From Methylopila sp. Yamaguchi (GTDB taxonomy: Bacteria > Pseudomonadota > Alphaproteobacteria > Rhizobiales > Methylopilaceae): 64,000 nt of DNA. The stretch lies in assembly GCF_002897035.1 (NCBI RefSeq), contig NZ_BAUX01000002.1, positions 1-64,000 on the forward strand, read 5' to 3'. Both the position numbers and the translations under genes were made by a program. The notes under the pieces were generated by a model. It saw nothing but the letters and a program-made list of their open reading frames with translations. It had not been told where the DNA came from and ran no database searches. Below are positions 28,801 through 35,643 of the stretch, in pieces (position 1 is the first letter of the stretch; every line of letters starts with the position of its first letter).

Positions 28801-30269
28801 AGCTCGCGGACTCGAACGCCGGCCTGCAGACCCTGCTCGACAGCGCCGGGCAGAAGCTCGGAGCGGTCGAGAGCGAGCTTTCGGGCCGCGTCACGGCCTT
28901 CGAGGAGATCATGGCCGACATCGCGGAGACGACGACCCGCACCGGCGAGAAGGTCGGCGCCCAGGTCACCTCGCTCCGCGACGTCTCCGCGGGCGTGCTC
29001 CAGCGCGTCACCGAGGTGTCGAAGAAGCTCGACGACCAGACGCAGGCGATCGCGGCCGTCACCACGACGCTCGACGGCGCGCAAGGCCGCCTCGCCGGCG
29101 CGCTCGAGGAGCGCCGCTCGGCGCTCGAGACGCTGTCCGGGGCTCTTGTCGCCAAGGCGGACGAGCTCGGCGGCGTGATCGACGGCTTCACCGTCTCGAT
29201 CGACGGCGCGCTGTCGAAGTCGGAGCAGCGGGCGCAGAAGGTGGCCGAGACCCTCGCGCAGCAGGTCGGCGCCGCCGCCCAGCAGATCGCCGGGGAGTTC
29301 GAAAAGGTGCGTCAGACCACCGAGGCCGAGCGCGAGAAGACCGCGACGGCGCTCAAGGCCGCCAACGAGGAGGCGGCGCGCGACATCGCCAAGACACTCG
29401 GCGCGGCGACCGGGCGCTTCGCGGAGATCACCCGCGAGCTGCGCGGCATGACCGCCTCTATCCAAGCCGAACTCGACACGACCCGCGAGCAGCTGCGCCG
29501 CGGCGTGCTGGAGATGCCCAAGGAGGCGGAGGAGAACGCGGCCGAGCTGCGCCGCGTGATGGCGGAGCAGATCCGGGCTTTGACCGCGCTCGGCGAGATC
29601 GCCGCGCGCCAGGGCGCCTCGTTCGACGTGGCCGAGCCCTCACAGGCCCGCGCGGCTGCGGCGAAGCCGGCTCCGGTCCCGGCCCGACCGGCCGCGCCGG
29701 TTCGCGCGGCCGCCCCCGCCGCTTCGGCCCCGCGGCCTGCGGCGCCGAAACCCGCGACGCCGACGAACGCCCGCGCCGACGCGTCGGCGGAGGACAACGG
29801 CAGCTGGATCTCCGGCCTGCTCGCCCGCGCCTCGCGCGACGACGCCCCGGCGGGCGCTCCTCCGGCGGCGGCGCCTCGCAAGCCCGCGCCGGCGGCTCCG
29901 CAGCAGCGCTCGCCGCTGCACGCGATCGAGTCGCTCGACAGCCTCTCGGTCGACATCGCCCGCATGATCGACCATCAGGCCGTGACGGACCTCTGGGACC
30001 GGTACCGCCGCGGCGAGCGCAACGTCTTCACGCGCCGGCTCTACACGCTGCAAGGGCAGCAGACCTTCGAAGAGATCCGGCGCAAATACGGCGCGGAGCC
30101 CGAGTTCCGGGCGACGGTCGAGCGCTACATCTCGGAGTTCGAGCGGCTGCTCGAAGAGGTCGGGGAGGACGATCGCGACAACATGCTGACCAACACCTAC
30201 CTCACCTCCGAGACGGGCAAGGTCTACACGATGCTCGCCCACGCGGCCGGGAAGTTCGATCCGAGCTGA
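22878..30269 (+). CDS. gpr: Giant membrane-anchored apolipoprotein-like repeat protein, Growth Pole Ring (GPR)-like
   Basis: About 2,463 residues. A disordered Pro/Ala N-terminus (1-90) is followed by two transmembrane helices (about 97-122 and 138-160). Then comes roughly 2,000 residues of nearly uninterrupted amphipathic helix rich in Ala, Glu, Arg and Gly, a Pro/Ala linker (about 2250-2345) and a conserved-looking C-terminal domain with RYRRGERNVFTRRLYT. This architecture matches the Agrobacterium Growth Pole Ring protein (about 2,100 residues, apolipoprotein-like), which forms a ring at the growing pole and is needed for polar growth in Hyphomicrobiales. The start at 22878 gives the N-terminus MANPNP. 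Two exact repeat regimes are listed separately. Many databases would label such a protein kinesin- or apolipoprotein-like by composition. Confidence 0.8.
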   Translation: MANPNPAKDPAEAALSAIEEALNLVAPGAKAVVAPRKAAPEPTVTEPMVEPQLQAAAPERRVAPTPDRSGRRAPANDDARSFAHILYALQRKPSNGPFVLATAAAVAWAALGALYVFGVVGLGQGAVDLADRAIQAQLAAAFVGTFAPIVFFFMLAMMAWRSQEMRLVARSMTEVALRLAEPETSSTDSITSLGQAVRREVAAMGDGIERAVNRAGDLESLVRGEVSSLERSFHDNELRVRNLIAELQSEREAIDGNAERLRETIAGAHELLARDLNAAATLLTANIAESGARVTEHLDAKSMELSAAIAEAGEAMLVAVGGRGAELIERLSSTSDAVTRSLDETGARLAETVAARADAARDAMTDSGESLARSLEERTALLTDRLAATGLDLDERLARTSEQIVGVLDGRGNQMANELERSGAAVLDRISERFGELHVALDRTSADLGEGFAARAGELTEALASTAASVTEAFGERGARVTEQLETVAARLSDDFAARGDRAAETLQRAGDDVTGGFTERADIILRSLSERAEAVSEALREVGEDFQGVLAVRAAEVTEAVKTAGDGVVLDLSLRGSEITGKLDETGGRLAESIALKSGELADRLSEASARMHEAIVVHGGELERRFGENGERIAALLEERGDNVATRIAAASDRVHEAVVGRSGEVEREFDAAGARIVAAIETRALEVRESIEATTVTIADVLSERGGILVTQLGDTAERIHDVVVVRGSDLESRLAATGDRLGETIEARAVAAQTAFDAAAGRISSGVEERLRAFEERLSTTGGSVAEIIADRGGALASTLEETAERIHETIVSRGGELETRLTAATGALGRTIDDRATAAEEAFAAASDRATQGVDERLSAFEERLAAAGGAAGEIIADRGGALASSIEETAARIHESIAGRGGELEGRLVAVVGSLGEAIDGRAAAVEEIFASASERATSGLDERLAAFEQRLTGAGGVIAEVISTRGGDLATRLDDTAERIDSLLAGRGGALGDRLEAGAETLRLALEERAAAIEAKFGAAAERVATGSDERLRAFDEQITSTGGVIAEIIAERGGALVSSLGETAERIHDVVVLRGDELERRLAASGEGLGAKIDERAAAAEAAFDAATGRISTTVEDRLRAFEERLATTGVSVADVIAERGGQLTMTIGDTAERIHDAIVNRGADLQTRLASAEIRFVETIDARALAAEGALDAAGQRLGASFEERLGAFEQRFDGAGSALGERLAGEVARAERLLGEAASLVALRLRDGAQNAGATLQASVEGFGVALDGRVAEVNSQLERVSEEIGSAIASRGETLSESLAATARQLADEIATRGGAVNEAFAAQLAALDKTLDERGPALADRIGAASESFAASVASHVGDVERVLREDGGRLAASIGETAGRIETSMSDRLASFDGKMSEFDGAIADRLAGFDDRLAAIDLASRSHLGAVDGRIERLDETIGARVGQFDEKISTFDQLFAGRITALDGQILRLDETIALRVGSIDEKIGAIDETVGAQVGRIDDQVAQLDRVIGERLGAFDARVTTLDGSLGERLEGFAGRVAALDESLGERVASFDDKAAGIGEVLTKSLETFDNRANVLHRAVASRINVFDAKATEFEKAIAAHSDGVNTRTTELEGVLAQRFGAFDEQLGSRIGDLALSLESRISRIDDGLEARTRALNETLAARTLELARTLGDGSTGVAAALADRAAEFAATLSARTDELIASFDGKAETVGATLGARALEVASELEGRIGRFETVVSTGLETVSANLGARGDALTSELALKTDALARAIAEATERAEGDMSRLSGEVTEALVARIGELTVTLERQGYGLVERFGAQSAAVTREIAAAGDAVSTEIQSRSATLIDGLASRGATLKETLEALNGDLVRTFETRGAETVESLNSVADRLRVVSHRLSETMGLETSKAVEHLDGSSRKLQEAVVEATSTLATTVARESKRAVADLSRTQTALTGEMADVLTKLADSNAGLQTLLDSAGQKLGAVESELSGRVTAFEEIMADIAETTTRTGEKVGAQVTSLRDVSAGVLQRVTEVSKKLDDQTQAIAAVTTTLDGAQGRLAGALEERRSALETLSGALVAKADELGGVIDGFTVSIDGALSKSEQRAQKVAETLAQQVGAAAQQIAGEFEKVRQTTEAEREKTATALKAANEEAARDIAKTLGAATGRFAEITRELRGMTASIQAELDTTREQLRRGVLEMPKEAEENAAELRRVMAEQIRALTALGEIAARQGASFDVAEPSQARAAAAKPAPVPARPAAPVRAAAPAASAPRPAAPKPATPTNARADASAEDNGSWISGLLARASRDDAPAGAPPAAAPRKPAPAAPQQRSPLHAIESLDSLSVDIARMIDHQAVTDLWDRYRRGERNVFTRRLYTLQGQQTFEEIRRKYGAEPEFRATVERYISEFERLLEEVGEDDRDNMLTNTYLTSETGKVYTMLAHAAGKFDPS
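25029..26348 (+). repeat. Five in-frame 88-residue (264-bp) tandem repeats inside the giant gene
   Basis: The motif (E/D)TA-RI begins at 25029, 25293, 25557, 25821, 26085 and again at 26349, with exactly 264 bases between each. Every full unit (residues about 718-1157) carries the same order: TAERIH, RG-LE-RL, an Ala-rich helix, ERL-AFEE-L, and I-A-RGG-L. A degenerate sixth unit precedes at 24765. As 88 is 4 x 22 and 8 x 11, the unit fits the 11/22-residue helical periodicity of apolipoproteins. No indels break the register. Confidence 0.9.
27057..27812 (+). repeat. Fourteen 18-residue (54-bp) tandem repeats inside the giant gene
   Basis: Protein residues about 1394-1645 consist of 14 consecutive 18-residue units with consensus (L/I/F)D-x2-(I/L)-x2-R-(V/L)-x2-(F/I)D-x-(K/R)-(I/V)-x2. 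Anchor codons fall at 27219, 27273, 27327 and 27597, in exact 54-base steps. Eighteen residues equal five turns of an ideal alpha-helix (3.6 x 5), so each unit would present the same face. This differs from the 88-residue repeats upstream. Units at the downstream end are the most divergent. Confidence 0.88.
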
Positions 30270-30286
30270 AGGCGGCGTTGCGACGG

Positions 30287-30322
30287 AAAAGCCCCGGCCG
30301 CACGCGCGCGCCGGGGCTTTTT
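30287..30322 (+). terminator. Strong terminator after the giant gene
   Basis: AAAAGCCCCGGC (30287-30298) pairs perfectly with GCCGGGGCTTTT (30310-30321) and is followed by T. It starts 18 bases after the stop of the giant gene and also faces the convergent small membrane gene, so it can act both ways. Confidence 0.9.
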
Positions 30323-30354
30323 CATGGGCAGGAGTTCGGGATTGCGCGATCCCG

Positions 30355-30852
30355 TCAGACGTAAGCGATCAGCCGGCCGAGCGCGGCGACGGTCAGCCAC
30401 AGCCCGAGCGACACGGCGACCTGAACCCGGGCGGCGCGCGGCGCCGCCGCGTCCCAATCGCCCAGCGCGCGGCTCCACAACGCGCGAAACAGAACGGCGT
30501 TGGCGCAAGCGGCCCCCACGAGCCCGAGCTTCCAGAGAAAAGCCGCGTTGACGACCAACGACCGGGCGTCGGCGGCGAACAGCAGGCCGCCGGTCACGAC
30601 GAGCAGCGCGCCGCCGGCAAGCATCGTCGGCGTCACGGCCTGAGACACGGCTTCGGCGGCGAGCCGGCGGCCGGCGCCGAGCAGGCGGAGATCGAGCAAC
30701 AGCACCGATCCGACGAGCAGCACCAGCCCGAGCAGATGGCCTAGGTTCGCAAGAGGATAGGCCGCGGATGCGCCCCGCATGAACGCCCCCAGCGCGGAAG
30801 CCTCGATCGCGGCGGCCCAGCCCGGCGCGGCGCCGACGGGGTCCACGTCCAT
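30355..30852 (-). CDS. Small multi-pass membrane protein (DUF6644-like)
   Basis: A 165-residue protein with about four transmembrane helices: YPLANLGHLLGLVLLVGSVL, a TPTMLAGGALLVVTGGLLF segment, an AFLWKLGLVGAACANAVLF segment and a C-terminal helix. A histidine in the first helix (LGHLLG) and the LDLRLLG motif are typical of the DUF6644-type family often found beside a DUF6152 gene. Its start lies four bases after the stop of that gene here, so they are co-expressed. The function is unknown; a redox or metal role has been speculated for such pairs but is not shown by the sequence. Confidence 0.72.
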   Translation of the reverse strand: MDVDPVGAAPGWAAAIEASALGAFMRGASAAYPLANLGHLLGLVLLVGSVLLLDLRLLGAGRRLAAEAVSQAVTPTMLAGGALLVVTGGLLFAADARSLVVNAAFLWKLGLVGAACANAVLFRALWSRALGDWDAAAPRAARVQVAVSLGLWLTVAALGRLIAYV

Positions 30853-30856
30853 CCCG

Positions 30857-31207
30857 TCAGCGCAGTTCGACGGTCTTGGATCCCACGATGATGCGCTCCG
30901 CCCGGAGTTCGGTCGCGACCCGGGTGCTGACGTAGCCCTCGAGCTTCACGGTCGCGCCGACCGCGATGTCGGCCTCGGTCAGGCCGCGCGCCGTCATGCG
31001 CGAGGGAGGGGCGAGCACCGCCTCCCAGCGCTTGCCCTCATGCTCGATGGTCACGGAGCCGTGGGGATTGCCGAAACGGGACTCGAGAACGGGTCCTTGC
31101 AGCGTCACCAGCTTGGTCGAGTCGTAACTCGACCACCCATGATGGGCGAGCGCCGGCGTCGCCATCAGGCCGGCCAGCGTCAGTCCTCGCACGATCGTCG
31201 CTTTCAT
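30857..31207 (-). CDS. Exported DUF6152-like protein
   Basis: A 116-residue protein with a signal peptide ending ATPALA and a mature N-terminus AHHGWSSYD. This His-His start on a small beta-rich domain is the hallmark of DUF6152. A free His-His N-terminus after signal cleavage could bind metal such as copper, which is inference. The start at 31207 has GGAGA eight bases upstream; an ATG five codons earlier is less favourable. It is followed immediately by its membrane partner. Confidence 0.75.
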   Translation of the reverse strand: MKATIVRGLTLAGLMATPALAHHGWSSYDSTKLVTLQGPVLESRFGNPHGSVTIEHEGKRWEAVLAPPSRMTARGLTEADIAVGATVKLEGYVSTRVATELRAERIIVGSKTVELR

Positions 31208-31294
31208 CGCCGCAGTCTCCATGTGTTCGGCACAGGGAGGTGGCGCGGGCCGATGGCGGGTCGAGCGGCTTCCGGATGACGCCTGCGTGAGGGA

Positions 31295-31990
31295 TCAGAG
31301 GCGCTGGCCGGTCCAGACGACGAGGCCGCGCAGCACGTCCGCAAGCGCGGCGTTGAGGGCGCGTGTCGCGGTCGGGCCGTCGACCGCGCCGGGCAGCGGC
31401 CGGCGGGCCTGGAACACTTCGCCGGCGACGATCTTGCCGGTCTTGTCGCTGACGATCTTCGCGGTCAGCTCCACCACGGCCTGGCCCTGCCCCGCCCGGA
31501 TTTCGAAGGCGCGGAGCTCGGTGACGAGCTGGTAGTCGATCGCGAGGCGGTCGCCGGGGCGCCCCACGCTCTTCAGCCGGTTGGCGTTCTCATAGGCCTC
31601 GATGATCTTGGCCTGAACGAGCTTCGGGAGACGGTCCGACCACTGCGAATCCGGGAGGTAGGTCACCTGCCCCACGTCCGGCTTCACGACGATGCGCTGC
31701 CCGTCGATCACGGCGACCGCGACGGGCTCGCCGACGACGAGGTTGCCCTGCTGCGAACCGCCGCGCGGCATGTCGGTCGGCGCCGTGAGGTCATACGTCG
31801 CCGGGGGCTTGCCGGCGAGCAGGCTGGAGCAGCCCGCGAGCGTGACGCCTGCGAGCAGCACGGCCATGACGCCGAAGGTCTTGGCTCTGAACGCCTGGGT
31901 CTTGGCGCGGATTGAAGGGGTACGCGGTTCGGTCACGGCTCTCTCCGAGCTCGTCGGGATACGGGGCGATGCGGCGGCGGGGGTCGTCAT
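31295..31990 (-). CDS. ABC-type transport auxiliary lipoprotein of the MCE system
   Basis: A 231-residue lipoprotein. The lipobox LAGVTLAGCSS places the lipidated Cys near residue 53 of the longest form, after an unusually long N-terminal region. The mature part contains the ABC-transport auxiliary (PqiC/YmbA-like) domain with VAVIDGQRIVVKPD and RLAIDYQLVTELRAFE. Such proteins sit at the outer membrane and complete an MCE lipid transport bridge. Its ATG overlaps the mlaD stop (ATGA at 31987-31990). A shorter start nearer the signal peptide (MAVLLAG) would also be plausible. Confidence 0.85.
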   Translation of the reverse strand: MTTPAAASPRIPTSSERAVTEPRTPSIRAKTQAFRAKTFGVMAVLLAGVTLAGCSSLLAGKPPATYDLTAPTDMPRGGSQQGNLVVGEPVAVAVIDGQRIVVKPDVGQVTYLPDSQWSDRLPKLVQAKIIEAYENANRLKSVGRPGDRLAIDYQLVTELRAFEIRAGQGQAVVELTAKIVSDKTGKIVAGEVFQARRPLPGAVDGPTATRALNAALADVLRGLVVWTGQRL

Positions 31991-33567
31991 CGGCGGTTGT
32001 ACTCGCGCACGCCGCCTGAGTCGCCGAACAGGAACTGACGCGGGTTGCTCTGAAGGCCGCGCAGGACGCGGTCGAGTTCGTTCAGCGTGCGGCGGCCGTC
32101 GGCCGTGAAGCCCTGAAGATCGCGGACGCCCGAGGTCGAAAGCTTGTTGACGCTCGCGGTGATGTCCGCTGTGCGCCCGTCGAGGCGCTGCGCAAGTTCG
32201 CGGATCGCTTGGCTGGTCTTCTGGAAATCGGCGATCGCGCCTTGCGTCTGATCGCTGCCGATCACGCGCTGCGCGTCGGTGATGACGGCGTCCAGCTTGT
32301 CGGCAGTGCCCGTCAGCCGCCCCGAGATCTGCCGCGCGTCGGCGACGATCTGGTCGACGTCGTTGCTGCTGCGGCCGAGCGCCGCCGCGAAGCTGTTCAC
32401 GTTGTCGATGGTGGAGCGCACCTTCTCGCTGTCGACGGCCGAGATCACCCGGTCGACGTTCGCGATCGTGCGGCTGATCGTGGGCCCGTCGATCGACGTC
32501 GCCAGGCTGGTGAAGCCGTCGACCGCGCGGTTGATCTTGGCCGGATCGATCGCGGCGATGGCGCGGTCCGCGTTGCGAGCGGCGCTTTCCACCGAGGTGA
32601 CCGCGTTCGAGACCTTCTGCGGATCGACCGCGTTCAGCAGCGCGGCGAAGCGATCGACCGCCCCCGAGACCTTCTGCGGGTCGACGCCGCGCACGATCTC
32701 CTCGACGCCGGCCAGCACGGAGTCGACCCGGCCGCCGGAGGCCCTCAGCTGGGTGGCGAGCGCCGCGACGTCCTTCAGGGCGGTCTCGATCTGGGGCGCG
32801 CCGTTCTTCAGCGACTCCGAGAAGGCGACGACGTTGGACATCGTCTTGTCCACCTTCGCCACGTCCACCGCCCGGACGAGGTTCTGCACGTCGGTCACGA
32901 GCGGCACGAGGTTGTCCGCGAGCGTGCCGATCTGGCGCGCGGCGATGCCGGTGTTCTGCATGAAGCTCTTGAGGTCGTCGGAGTTCGCGGCGAGCGCGGC
33001 GGTGAACTGCTCGACGTTGAGCAACGAGCGCTCCACCGAGCCGCGGCTGTTCGCCACCAGCCCCTGGACGTCGTTGAAGGTCAGCTGCGCCTTCTCCAGC
33101 ACACTGCGCGCGCCTTCGAGGATGTCCTGGAACGCGGAGGGCTCGGCCACCAGCACGGGCGCGTTGTTGGGGTCGCCCGACTCCGTGGTCACCTTCGGCA
33201 GCGGCGCCGCGGTCGAGGAGCCGCCGGCGAGCTGGATGACGGAGCCGCCGGTGAGGCCGGTGATCTCGAGCCGCGCTTTGGTGTCCGAGCGCACGGGCGT
33301 GTTCGTGAACACCTCGATCCGCGCGACGACCTTGGCGGGGTCGAGCGGATCGAAGTTGAGATTGGTCACGTCGCCGACGCGGATGCCGTTGAACAGAACG
33401 CCGGAGCCTGGCGTCAGCCCGGACACGGCGCCCTGGAACTGCACGCGGTAGATCGCGCGCTCGCGCTGCTGGCCGGCGGAGGTGAACCACCAGACGAAAG
33501 CGAAGGCGGTCGCCACGACGAGGAGCGTAAAGCCCCCGACGAGGGCGTGATTGGCGCGGGTTTCCAT
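31987..33567 (-). CDS. mlaD: MCE-domain lipid transport protein, MlaD-like with long repeat tail
   Basis: A 526-residue protein: one N-terminal transmembrane helix (about 8-30), an MCE domain (about 38-117, with GAVSGLTPGSGVLFNGIRVG) and a long helical C-terminal region. E. coli MlaD is about 183 residues, so this is an extended form, closer to PqiB or mycobacterial Mce proteins in having a helical needle. Within the tail, (V/I)D-x2-K(V/I) motifs recur at residues 295, 314, 340, 359 and 378. It sits in the periplasm, holding lipids between the MlaFE pump and the auxiliary lipoprotein. Confidence 0.9.
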   Translation of the reverse strand: METRANHALVGGFTLLVVATAFAFVWWFTSAGQQRERAIYRVQFQGAVSGLTPGSGVLFNGIRVGDVTNLNFDPLDPAKVVARIEVFTNTPVRSDTKARLEITGLTGGSVIQLAGGSSTAAPLPKVTTESGDPNNAPVLVAEPSAFQDILEGARSVLEKAQLTFNDVQGLVANSRGSVERSLLNVEQFTAALAANSDDLKSFMQNTGIAARQIGTLADNLVPLVTDVQNLVRAVDVAKVDKTMSNVVAFSESLKNGAPQIETALKDVAALATQLRASGGRVDSVLAGVEEIVRGVDPQKVSGAVDRFAALLNAVDPQKVSNAVTSVESAARNADRAIAAIDPAKINRAVDGFTSLATSIDGPTISRTIANVDRVISAVDSEKVRSTIDNVNSFAAALGRSSNDVDQIVADARQISGRLTGTADKLDAVITDAQRVIGSDQTQGAIADFQKTSQAIRELAQRLDGRTADITASVNKLSTSGVRDLQGFTADGRRTLNELDRVLRGLQSNPRQFLFGDSGGVREYNRR

Positions 33568-33588
33568 CCGGTCTGCTCCTTGGCCCCG

Positions 33589-34383
33589 TCAGGCGGCCGT
33601 CGCGCCGATGCCGGCCGCGCGGGCCCGCTCGCCACGGAAATACTGCTGCATCCAAGGATCGTCGTTCTTGACCATCTCGGACATCGGCCCGACCGCCAGC
33701 GTCTTGCCGCCCTTCAGGGCGGCGATTCGGTCGCAAGCCGTGGTCAGGCTGTCGAGGTCGTGCGTCACCATGTAGACGGTCAGCCCGAGGGCGTCGCGCA
33801 ACGTCATGATGAGCTTGTCGAAATCGGCTGCGCCGATCGGATCGAGGCCTGCGGTCGGCTCGTCGAGGAACACGATGTCCGGATCGAGCGCGAGCGCCCG
33901 CGCAAGCGCCGCGCGCTTGATCATGCCGCCAGAGAGCTCCGCGGGGAACCGGTCCGCGGCCTCGGGCTTAAGGCCGACGAGGTCGATCTTGAGCCGCGCG
34001 ATCTCGTCGAGCAGCTTCGGCGACAGCGACGTGTGCTCGCGCAGCGGCATCTGGATGTTCTGCAGCACGGTCTGCGAGGAGAACAGCGCGCCCTGCTGGA
34101 ACAGGACGCCCCAGCGCCGCTCCACCGCGAGCCGCTCCTTGGCCGTCGCCTGATCGAGGTCGACGCCCAAGACCTCGACGGTCCCCGCCTTCTTCGGCAG
34201 CAGCCCGATCACCGCGCGCAGCGTCACGGATTTGCCGGCGCCGGACGGTCCGACGACGCCGAGAATCTCGCCCCGGCGGACGTCGAGGTCGAAGCCGTCG
34301 ATGACGTTGCGCTCGCCGAAGCCCACGACGAGGCCGCGCACGCTGATGACGTTGTCGGGAGCGGCGCCGTTTCCTTCGACCAT
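33589..34383 (-). CDS. mlaF: ABC transporter ATP-binding protein, MlaF-like
   Basis: A 264-residue ATPase. Walker A is GPSGAGKS (about 44-51), the signature is LSGGMIKRAALARAL and Walker B is PDIVFLDEPTAGLD. The preference for M-I/V-KR after LSGG is typical of MlaF/MKL family members of lipid (MCE) transporters. It lies two bases after the permease stop, so permease and ATPase are co-translated. It powers retrograde or anterograde phospholipid movement together with MlaE and MlaD. Confidence 0.93.
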   Translation of the reverse strand: MVEGNGAAPDNVISVRGLVVGFGERNVIDGFDLDVRRGEILGVVGPSGAGKSVTLRAVIGLLPKKAGTVEVLGVDLDQATAKERLAVERRWGVLFQQGALFSSQTVLQNIQMPLREHTSLSPKLLDEIARLKIDLVGLKPEAADRFPAELSGGMIKRAALARALALDPDIVFLDEPTAGLDPIGAADFDKLIMTLRDALGLTVYMVTHDLDSLTTACDRIAALKGGKTLAVGPMSEMVKNDDPWMQQYFRGERARAAGIGATAA

Positions 34384-34385
34384 GG

Positions 34386-35531
34386 TCAGATGCCCATCGC
34401 CGCGAAGAACATGGCGAACACGCCGTCGAGCACGATCACGATGAAGATCGACTTCACCACCGAGGAGGTGGTGCGTGCGCCGAGCGATTCGGCGGAGCCT
34501 TCGACCTTCATGCCCTCCGTGCAGGCGATGAGGCCGATCACGACGGCCATGAAAGGCGCCTTCACCAGCCCGACGAAGAACGTCTGGAGGGAGATCGCGT
34601 CCTTGAGCCGCTGCAGGAAGGTGACCGGCGTCACGTCGCCGTAGAGCCAGGCCACCAGGCCGCCGCCGAGCAGCGCCGACATGGAGGCGATGAACGCGAG
34701 CAAGGGCAGAGCGATCACGAGCGCCACGAGCCGCGGCATGGCGAGGATTTCGATCGGATCGAGGCCCATGGTCTTCAGCGCGTCGATCTCCTCGCGCATC
34801 TTCATGGACCCGATCTCGGCGGTGAAGGCCGAACCCGAGCGGCCGGCGACCATGATCGCGGTGAGCAGCACCCCGAGTTCGCGCAGGACGAGAATGCCGA
34901 GAAGGTCGACGACGAACAGCGTCGCTCCGAAGTTCTTGAGCTGGAAGATCGACTGCTGCGAGACGATCGCGCCGACGAGGAAAGAGATGAGCGCGATGAT
35001 CGGCACGGCGCGCAGCCCGACGCGCTCCAGATGCACCACGGTCGAGGTGTAGCGGAACCGCCAGGGGGCGAGCAGCAGCTTGCCGGTCGCCGCCACCACG
35101 GCCCCGAGGAAGGAGGTGGCGCGCACGGCGTCCTTGCCGATCTCCAGCACGCCTTCCCCGACGTCGGCGAGCAAGGTCAGCGGGCCGAACTCGTGGCGGG
35201 TTGCAGGCGGCTCGCCGCGACCGCGATCGCTCAGCGCGTCGAGCAGGCGCTTGTGCGGCGGCTTGGCGTTGTGGATCTCGACTTTAGCGCCGATCTCGGC
35301 GGCGCGATCCTCGAGCTGGTGCAGCACCAGGACGCCGACGGTGTCGAGGCGATCCAGCTCTCCCAGATCGAAGGCGAGCGTCTTGCCTTGGGCGCCCGAC
35401 AGGTCAACCGTCTCGGCGTGGCGCGCCGCGGCGTCCACGCCTTCGGCCGTCCATGCGCCGAGCGGGGTCAACACGAGCCCTTCGTCGAAGGTTTCGATCT
35501 TCAGATCGCCGGTCTTGGCTTCAACCTGCAC
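34386..35531 (-). CDS. mlaE: MCE-system permease MlaE with fused N-terminal STAS (MlaB-like) domain
   Basis: A 381-residue protein. Residues about 1-110 form a STAS-like domain (LAFDLGELDRLDTVGVLVLHQL) resembling MlaB. Residues about 125-381 are the MlaE permease with five or six helices and the family motif MVAGRSGSAFTAEIGSMKMREEID. In E. coli MlaB is a separate protein that regulates MlaF, so here the regulator is fused to the permease. It is first in a four-gene operon (permease, ATPase, MCE, lipoprotein). No mlaC is present. Confidence 0.92.
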   Translation of the reverse strand: MQVEAKTGDLKIETFDEGLVLTPLGAWTAEGVDAAARHAETVDLSGAQGKTLAFDLGELDRLDTVGVLVLHQLEDRAAEIGAKVEIHNAKPPHKRLLDALSDRGRGEPPATRHEFGPLTLLADVGEGVLEIGKDAVRATSFLGAVVAATGKLLLAPWRFRYTSTVVHLERVGLRAVPIIALISFLVGAIVSQQSIFQLKNFGATLFVVDLLGILVLRELGVLLTAIMVAGRSGSAFTAEIGSMKMREEIDALKTMGLDPIEILAMPRLVALVIALPLLAFIASMSALLGGGLVAWLYGDVTPVTFLQRLKDAISLQTFFVGLVKAPFMAVVIGLIACTEGMKVEGSAESLGARTTSSVVKSIFIVIVLDGVFAMFFAAMGI

Positions 35532-35643
35532 GTGCGCTCGCCGTTGGCTCCTAGAGACTCGACCGCTTGCTCGACAAGACCCTAGCCTTAATAGTCAGCC
35601 TATCAGCCGCATGTCGAGGCGGCGTCGAGAGGCGGAGCGCGTT

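Noticed and set aside
22686-29465. A 2,259-codon open frame antisense to the giant gene
   Set aside because: It mirrors the sense gene's biased codon use: GC-rich third positions and few stops in the complement of Ala/Glu/Arg/Leu codons. The product is low-complexity Ala/Arg/Gly with no domain, and there is no ribosome site. The sense frame has membrane helices and conserved-looking ends.
31295-33736. A long minus-strand frame that seems to join the lipoprotein to upstream sequence
   Set aside because: The part above 31990 is an out-of-frame shadow of mlaD. The real lipoprotein begins at the ATGA overlap.
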